Origin: an uncultured Variovorax sp.
Lineage (GTDB): Bacteria; Pseudomonadota; Gammaproteobacteria; Burkholderiales; Burkholderiaceae
DNA length: 22,296 bases
Direction: 5' to 3'
Assembly: GCA_946478645.1 (NCBI GenBank)
Contig: CAMLCW010000039.1
Span: 1-22,296 of the forward strand
Position 1 is the stretch's first letter, and each line of letters opens with the position of its first letter. Under the pieces are notes generated by a model. It was not told the origin of the DNA and ran no database searches. It saw nothing but the letters and a program-made list of their open reading frames with translations. Shown in pieces: positions 18,427 to 22,296 of the stretch. The position numbers and the translations under genes were made by a program.

Positions 18427-20556
18427 TCAGATGCTGTGCGGATCGACATCCACCAGCCAGCGGATCACGCCCTTGCCCTGCGGCGTGCGCCTGAGGGCAT
18501 GCAGCAGCGGCTGCCACTGCGCGAGCAGGCGCTGGAGCGCCGCGCGCGAGGGGCTTTCGATCAGCATCTGTGCCCGTTCCACATTGGCGACGCGCTGGAT
18601 CGCCAGCGGCACGGCGGGGTAGCGCACCACGCGGTCGGCGCCTTCCAGCGCCTCGGCGGCTTCGGCGGCGGCATTCAGGAAGGCCTGCGCGGCTTCCTGG
18701 GTGCGCGCGTCGGCACGCAGCAGCGCCTGGAACGCGAAGGGCGGCATGCCGGCGGCGGCGCGCTCCTCGAGCTGCTGGTGCGCGAAGGCCGCGTAGTCGT
18801 GCCGGCGCAGCGCGGCAAAGAGCGGATGCTGCGCATGGTGCGTCTGGATCCACATCTCGGCCGTGCTGCCCTGCGCGGCCAGGTAGGCGGCGTCGCGGCC
18901 GGCGCGGCCCGCCGACTGCATCAGGAGGCTGAACAGGCGTTCGGGCGCGCGGAAGTCGCTCGAGAACAGCGCGCCGTCGGGGTTCACGGCCGCCACCAAG
19001 GTGATGCGGCGGAAGTCGTGCCCCTTGGCAATCATCTGCGTGCCGACCAGCACGTCGACCTCGCCCGCATGCACGGCCGCGAGCTGCGATTCGAGCGCGC
19101 CCTGCTTGCGCGTGCTGTCGGCGTCGATGCGCGCGATGCGCACCGCGCTGCCGTCGGGCCGCTGCACCGCGGCGAACAGCTCGCCCAGGTGCTCCTCGAG
19201 CCGCTCGGTGCCGCGGCCCACGGGCGCGATGTCGGGGTTGCCACATGAGGGGCAGGCGCGCGGCACGCGTTCGGTGAAGCCGCAGTGGTGGCAGCGCAGG
19301 GTGCGGTCGATCTTGTGGAACACGCGGTAGGCGCTGCAGTGCGGGCATTCGCTCTTCCAGCCGCAGTCGGCGCAGGCCAGCACCGGCGCGTAGCCGCGGC
19401 GGTTCAGGAACATCATGCTCTGCTCGCCGCGCGCGATGCGCTCGCCGATGGCGTCGAGCAGCGCGGCCGAGAGCACCGTCTTGGGCGGCTGCAGGTTCAT
19501 GTCGACCAGCCGCACCGCGGGCAGTTCGCCGGTGCCGATGCGGGACGGCATCGCGAGCCGCGCATAGCGCCCGCCCGGGTCGTCGCCCGCGGCGGGACGG
19601 CTCTGGTGCCAGCTCTCGAGCGAGGGCGTGGCCGAGCCGAGGATGACCTTCGCGCCCTCGCGCTGGCCGCGCCACACGGCGAGGTCGCGCGCCGAGTAGC
19701 GCGCGCCTTCCTGCTGCTTGTAGCTCGGGTCGTGCTCCTCGTCGACGACGATGAGCGCGAGCCCGGGCATCGACGCGAACACCGCCATGCGCGTGCCGAG
19801 CACGATGCGCGCGGCCCCGCTGTGCGCCGCGAGCCAGCTGGCGAGCCGCTGCGGATGCGTCATGCCGCTGTGCATCGACACCACGGCCTCGTCGCCGAAG
19901 CGCGCCTTGAAGCGGGCCTCGAGCTGGGGCGTGAGGTTGATCTCGGGCACCATCACGAGCGCCTGCGCGGCGGGGTCGGCCGCCAGCAGGTCGGCCACGC
20001 ACCGCAGGTAGACCTCGGTCTTGCCGCTGCCGGTGCTGCCGACCAGCAGGAAGGTGCCGCTGCCTTCGGCGATGCGCGCCAGCGCGGCCGACTGCTCGGC
20101 ACTAAGCGCCACCGGGTGGGCCGATTCGGCCGTGCTGGCCACGGGCCCGGCCGCGCTCCGGCGCTTGAGCCGGCGGGCCAGCTGCGCGGTGCTCAGGTCG
20201 CGCAGCTGCGGTGGCAGCGCGGCCAGCGCGATCTCGCCGATCGAGCGCTGGTAGTAGCGCGCCGCGAAGCCGACCAGGTCGCGCCAGGCGTCGCCGAGCG
20301 GCGCCAGCCCGTCGAGCGCCGCGCCCACGGGCTTGAGCGCCATGCCGGCGTCTTCACCGCCGTCGCGCGCGACGGCCGCCTCCCAGACCACGCCGAGTAC
20401 TTCGCGCCGGCCCAGCGGCACCCGGACCAGCGTGCCCGGCACGAGCGGCGTGGCGCTGGCGTAGCTCAGCACATCGCCGAGCGCGCTGTGCGCCGGCGTC
20501 TGCACCGCGATGCCGATCTGCCACGGGAACGCATCGTCCGCCGTGGCCGTTGCCAT
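18427..20556 (-). CDS. priA: Primosomal replication restart helicase PriA
   Basis: A 709-residue superfamily 2 helicase that recognises stalled or broken forks and reloads the replicative helicase. The N-terminal 3'-end-binding domain (about 10-105) is followed by the helicase: GSTGSGKTEVYLR Walker A (K179), VVDEEHDPSYKQ (D272), LGSATPSLES. A zinc-binding block of four CxxC pairs (CADC, CPHC, CHHC, CPSC; C395-C438) precedes the second helicase lobe with VGTQMIAKGHDFRRITLV and QSAGRAGRDA. Length is close to that of E. coli PriA (732). The start at 20556 was chosen because an upstream in-frame extension is low-complexity; GGAG lies upstream. priA follows hemE on the same strand after a 434-base gap rich in DnaA-like sites. 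It converges with the small membrane protein gene. Confidence 0.97.
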   Translation of the reverse strand: MATATADDAFPWQIGIAVQTPAHSALGDVLSYASATPLVPGTLVRVPLGRREVLGVVWEAAVARDGGEDAGMALKPVGAALDGLAPLGDAWRDLVGFAARYYQRSIGEIALAALPPQLRDLSTAQLARRLKRRSAAGPVASTAESAHPVALSAEQSAALARIAEGSGTFLLVGSTGSGKTEVYLRCVADLLAADPAAQALVMVPEINLTPQLEARFKARFGDEAVVSMHSGMTHPQRLASWLAAHSGAARIVLGTRMAVFASMPGLALIVVDEEHDPSYKQQEGARYSARDLAVWRGQREGAKVILGSATPSLESWHQSRPAAGDDPGGRYARLAMPSRIGTGELPAVRLVDMNLQPPKTVLSAALLDAIGERIARGEQSMMFLNRRGYAPVLACADCGWKSECPHCSAYRVFHKIDRTLRCHHCGFTERVPRACPSCGNPDIAPVGRGTERLEEHLGELFAAVQRPDGSAVRIARIDADSTRKQGALESQLAAVHAGEVDVLVGTQMIAKGHDFRRITLVAAVNPDGALFSSDFRAPERLFSLLMQSAGRAGRDAAYLAAQGSTAEMWIQTHHAQHPLFAALRRHDYAAFAHQQLEERAAAGMPPFAFQALLRADARTQEAAQAFLNAAAEAAEALEGADRVVRYPAVPLAIQRVANVERAQMLIESPSRAALQRLLAQWQPLLHALRRTPQGKGVIRWLVDVDPHSI

Positions 20557-20677
20557 CGTTGAATCCCGCTCCGGGGGTGGGCTGGCGTTGGAGATAGGTC
20601 GTTCTCGCTGCGTAAGTTTGTTAAGGCTGCTTGGAGCAATGCCGCTTAAGTTATTGATTTTCAAGCGCTTTGGCAGT

Positions 20678-20699
20678 CATCCAGAGTTTGTGTGGATAA
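20678..20699. promoter_or_regulatory. DnaA box and imperfect mirror box upstream of priA
   Basis: TGTGGATAA (20691-20699) is a perfect consensus DnaA box TTATCCACA on the minus strand. Just before it, TCATCCAGA (20678-20686) is a two-mismatch box in the opposite orientation, so the two form an imperfect inverted pair. AT-rich TTATTGATTTTC lies alongside (20651-20662). Confidence 0.6.
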
Positions 20700-20730
20700 C
20701 TTTGTTGACAACCGGGCTCAACACGTCGGC

Positions 20731-20751
20731 GAGCCTTGCAGATCAAGGCTC
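20731..20751. other. Perfect 8-bp inverted repeat in the priA upstream region
   Basis: GAGCCTTG (20731-20738) and CAAGGCTC (20744-20751) flank CAGAT. There is no T-run next to it on either strand, so terminator activity is unlikely. It may be an operator or an mRNA leader hairpin of priA. Confidence 0.45.
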
Positions 20752-20813
20752 TCGCTGGAATGCCCGGAAAAAAAGCAAAACTCGAAACCTATATGAATCA
20801 ACCACTTAGGGGC

Positions 20814-20886
20814 GCTATCCGCAGGGGAGCAAAGTAGAAGCCGGCCCTTGGAATCTTGCGCAGTGCAACACGCGTTTTGTGCATAA
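20814..20886. promoter_or_regulatory. Two further DnaA-box-like sites
   Basis: CTATCCGCA (20814-20822) differs from TTATCCACA at two bases. TGTGCATAA (20878-20886), read as TTATGCACA on the minus strand, differs at one. With the pair at 20678-20699 they make a cluster of four within about 210 bases. Confidence 0.4.
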
Positions 20887-20990
20887 GTCAGGTGCGCCGA
20901 CCGCTTTTTTGCTTGACAAACCGGTTGCATGGCGTTTTGGGGCGCATGGCGCGGCCCGCAGCGTCGCCTGGAACCGCGCAGGTCCGATTG

Positions 20991-22100
20991 TTACTTGCGC
21001 AGCGCGCGCGACTGGCTGTGCACCGCCTGCACCAGCGCCGACACATGCTCGGGCGGCGTGAACTGGCTGATGCCGTGGCCCAGGTTGAAGATGTGCGTCG
21101 GACCCTGCTGCTCGCGGTCGGCGTGGGGTTTGCCGAAGGCCTGCAGCACCTTCGCCACCTCGGCTTCGATCTGCGCGGGCGGCGCGAAGAGCACATTGGG
21201 GTCGATGTTGCCCTGCAGGGCCTTGGCCTTGCCGTCGTTGCCCTCGCCGACCAGCCGGCGCGCGGCCGCGAGATCGACGGTCCAGTCGACGCCGAGCACT
21301 TCGCAGTCGAGCGCGCGCATGTCGTCGAGCCAGAGCCCGCCGCCCTTGGTGAAGACGATGCGCGGAACGGGTTGGCCGTCGGCGCCGTTGCGCTTCAGCC
21401 CGGCCAGCACGCGCGTGGTGTAGGCCAGGCTGAATTCCTGGAATGCGCCATCGGCGAGCACCCCGCCCCAGCTGTCGAACACCATCACGGCCTGGGCGCC
21501 GGCGTCGATCTGGGCATTGAGGTAGGCGGCCACCGCGTCGGCGTTGACTGCGAGCACGCGGTGCATCAGGTCGGGCCGGCCGTAGAGCATGCTCTTCACG
21601 AGCCGGTAGTCGCTCGAGCCCGCGCCCTCGACCATGTAGCAGGCGAGCGTCCAGGGGCTGCCCGAAAAGCCGATCAGCGGCACGCGGCCGTCGAGCGCCT
21701 TGCGGATCGAGGCCACGGCATCGAACACGTAGCGCAGCTTCTGCATGTCGGGCACTTCGAGCGCCGCCACTGCGGCTTCGTCGCGCACCGGGCGCGCGAA
21801 GCGCGGGCCTTCGCCCGCCTCGAACGACAGGCCGAGGCCCATCGCGTCGGGCACGGTGAGGATGTCCGAGAAAAGGATGGCGGCGTCGAGCGGATAGCGC
21901 GCGAGCGGCTGCAGCGTGACCTCGGTGGCGTAGTCGACGTTGGTCGCCAGCCCCATGAAGCTGCCGGCCTTGGCGCGGGTGGCCACGTACTCGGGCAAGT
22001 AGCGCCCGGCCTGGCGCATGAGCCAGACGGGCGTGTGGTCGGTGGCCTGGCGCCAGCAGGCCCGCAGGAAAGTGTCGTTTTGCAAAGGGGCGAAAGGCAT
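20991..22100 (-). CDS. hemE: Uroporphyrinogen III decarboxylase
   Basis: A 369-residue cytosolic enzyme that removes four carboxyl groups from uroporphyrinogen III to give coproporphyrinogen III in heme synthesis. Signatures: [14 protein letters not shown] (R29, R33) near the N-terminus, [14 protein letters not shown] with the catalytic-class D79, [22 protein letters not shown] and the C-terminal NLGHGI segment. The start was placed at ATG 22100 ([12 protein letters not shown]), where HemE homology begins. An in-frame extension to 22238 runs into the structured repeat and is not credible. No Shine-Dalgarno is present, but GACAAT lies seven bases before the ATG, so the mRNA may be leaderless. 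Next gene on the same strand is priA. Confidence 0.97.
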   Translation of the reverse strand: MPFAPLQNDTFLRACWRQATDHTPVWLMRQAGRYLPEYVATRAKAGSFMGLATNVDYATEVTLQPLARYPLDAAILFSDILTVPDAMGLGLSFEAGEGPRFARPVRDEAAVAALEVPDMQKLRYVFDAVASIRKALDGRVPLIGFSGSPWTLACYMVEGAGSSDYRLVKSMLYGRPDLMHRVLAVNADAVAAYLNAQIDAGAQAVMVFDSWGGVLADGAFQEFSLAYTTRVLAGLKRNGADGQPVPRIVFTKGGGLWLDDMRALDCEVLGVDWTVDLAAARRLVGEGNDGKAKALQGNIDPNVLFAPPAQIEAEVAKVLQAFGKPHADREQQGPTHIFNLGHGISQFTPPEHVSALVQAVHSQSRALRK

Positions 22101-22115
22101 GGAGGCGATTGTCGC
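22101..22115 (-). promoter_or_regulatory. Possible -10 box giving a leaderless hemE mRNA
   Basis: On the minus strand GACAAT is followed by seven bases (CGCCTCC) and then the hemE ATG. A transcript starting at the usual distance from this box would begin at the start codon. No strong -35 is visible. Confidence 0.35.
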
Positions 22116-22140
22116 AGGGCGCTTCGCCGTTTTCTCTTCG

Positions 22141-22236
22141 CCAGTGCACCCGTGGAACGGGCTTTGCCCGGCCACCGGGTGCGCCCCCCAGTGGGGGGAG
22201 GCGGCTACACGAAGTGAGCCGCTTCGGGGGGCGTTC
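22141..22236. repeat. Structured intergenic repeat, copy B
   Basis: Related to copy A. The outer stem is GCACCCGTGG / CCACCGGGTGC, and the inner hairpin is CGGGC-TTT-GCCCG. Next comes CCCCCC-AGT-GGGGGG, then GCGGCT...AGCCGC, ending TTCGGGGGGCGTTC. Against copy A the outer arms differ by a paired change (CGCGG/CCGC to CGTGG/CCAC). The last stem has different sequence but still pairs. It sits upstream of hemE. Confidence 0.85.
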
Positions 22237-22238
22237 AT

Positions 22239-22296
22239 CCACCGTGGAACGGGCTTTGCCCGGCCACCGGGTGCGCCCCCCAGTGGGGGGAGGCGC
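22239..22296. repeat. Structured intergenic repeat, copy C (cut by window end)
   Basis: Almost identical to copy B over its first 53 bases, offset by 92 bases, so B and C are in tandem. The left edge differs (CCACCGTGG instead of GCACCCGTGG). The remainder lies beyond the window. Confidence 0.8.

Larger units (their letters stand above)
20557..20990. other. AT-richer intergenic region between hemE and priA
   Basis: A 434-base stretch without a convincing gene, visibly lower in GC than the rest (roughly half GC in its middle part by eye). It holds four DnaA-box-like sites, a perfect 8-bp inverted repeat and two short homopolymer runs. It would act as leader or promoter of priA and 3' region of hemE. 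Small ORFs crossing it lack coding character. I could not identify a strong sigma-70 promoter. Confidence 0.6.

Noticed and set aside
20557..20990. The hemE-priA gap as the chromosomal origin
   Set aside because: Suggestive boxes, but no dnaA, dnaN, gyrB or parAB nearby and only one perfect box. Kept as a DnaA-site finding and not annotated as an origin.
20991..22238. Longer hemE starting at 22238
   Set aside because: The extra 46 codons run through the structured repeat and match nothing in HemE. Family homology starts at the ATG at 22100.

Overview
The window looks like a chromosomal segment from a high-GC betaproteobacterium, most likely Comamonadaceae and possibly Variovorax. This placement is inference. 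It rests on the uniformly high GC, the HU-type protein with a lysine/alanine-rich tail, the neighbouring hemE and priA genes, and a structured intergenic repeat of a kind I associate with this group. No phage, insertion sequence, CRISPR array, rRNA or tRNA gene was found. Most of the window is chromosomal housekeeping and signalling genes, densely packed.

Layout. 1-1942 (minus): 3'-truncated CPx-type copper/silver ATPase with a His-rich start, under a MerR-type promoter. 2124-2519 (plus): HU-like protein, followed by hairpins and a structured repeat. 2699-3598 (minus): LysR regulator, divergent from a three-gene plus-strand operon (3760-10281). That operon encodes a TRAP-type periplasmic binding protein without permease genes, a membrane GGDEF-EAL protein with a periplasmic sensor domain, and a membrane diguanylate cyclase with a Cache domain. 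10424-12352 (plus): soluble hybrid histidine kinase. 12366-16977 (minus): compact group rep, small lipoprotein, pldA, nadE, with two 4-base stop/start overlaps. 17102-18118 (plus): AEC-family transporter, followed by a 68-residue membrane protein. 18427-20556 (minus): priA. 20557-20990: AT-richer intergenic stretch with DnaA-box-like sites and a hairpin. 20991-22100 (minus): hemE, preceded by two tandem copies of the structured repeat.

The most interesting part is 3.6-12.4 kb. An orphan solute-binding protein overlaps by four bases with a GGDEF-EAL receptor and is followed by a second c-di-GMP enzyme. This resembles in logic the NspS-MbaA pair of Vibrio cholerae, in which a periplasmic binding protein controls a GGDEF-EAL enzyme, but here the binding protein belongs to the TRAP/DctP class. 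I propose that it senses a small, perhaps carboxylate, ligand and sets c-di-GMP output. The EAL site appears intact. The first GGDEF domain lacks the inhibitory site, while the second cyclase has an AGDEF signature and a complete RxxD inhibitory site.

The second notable item is the dispersed repeat (2614-2700, 22141-22236, 22239 to the window end). Its arms differ between copies by paired changes that preserve base pairing, so a folded structure appears to be under selection.
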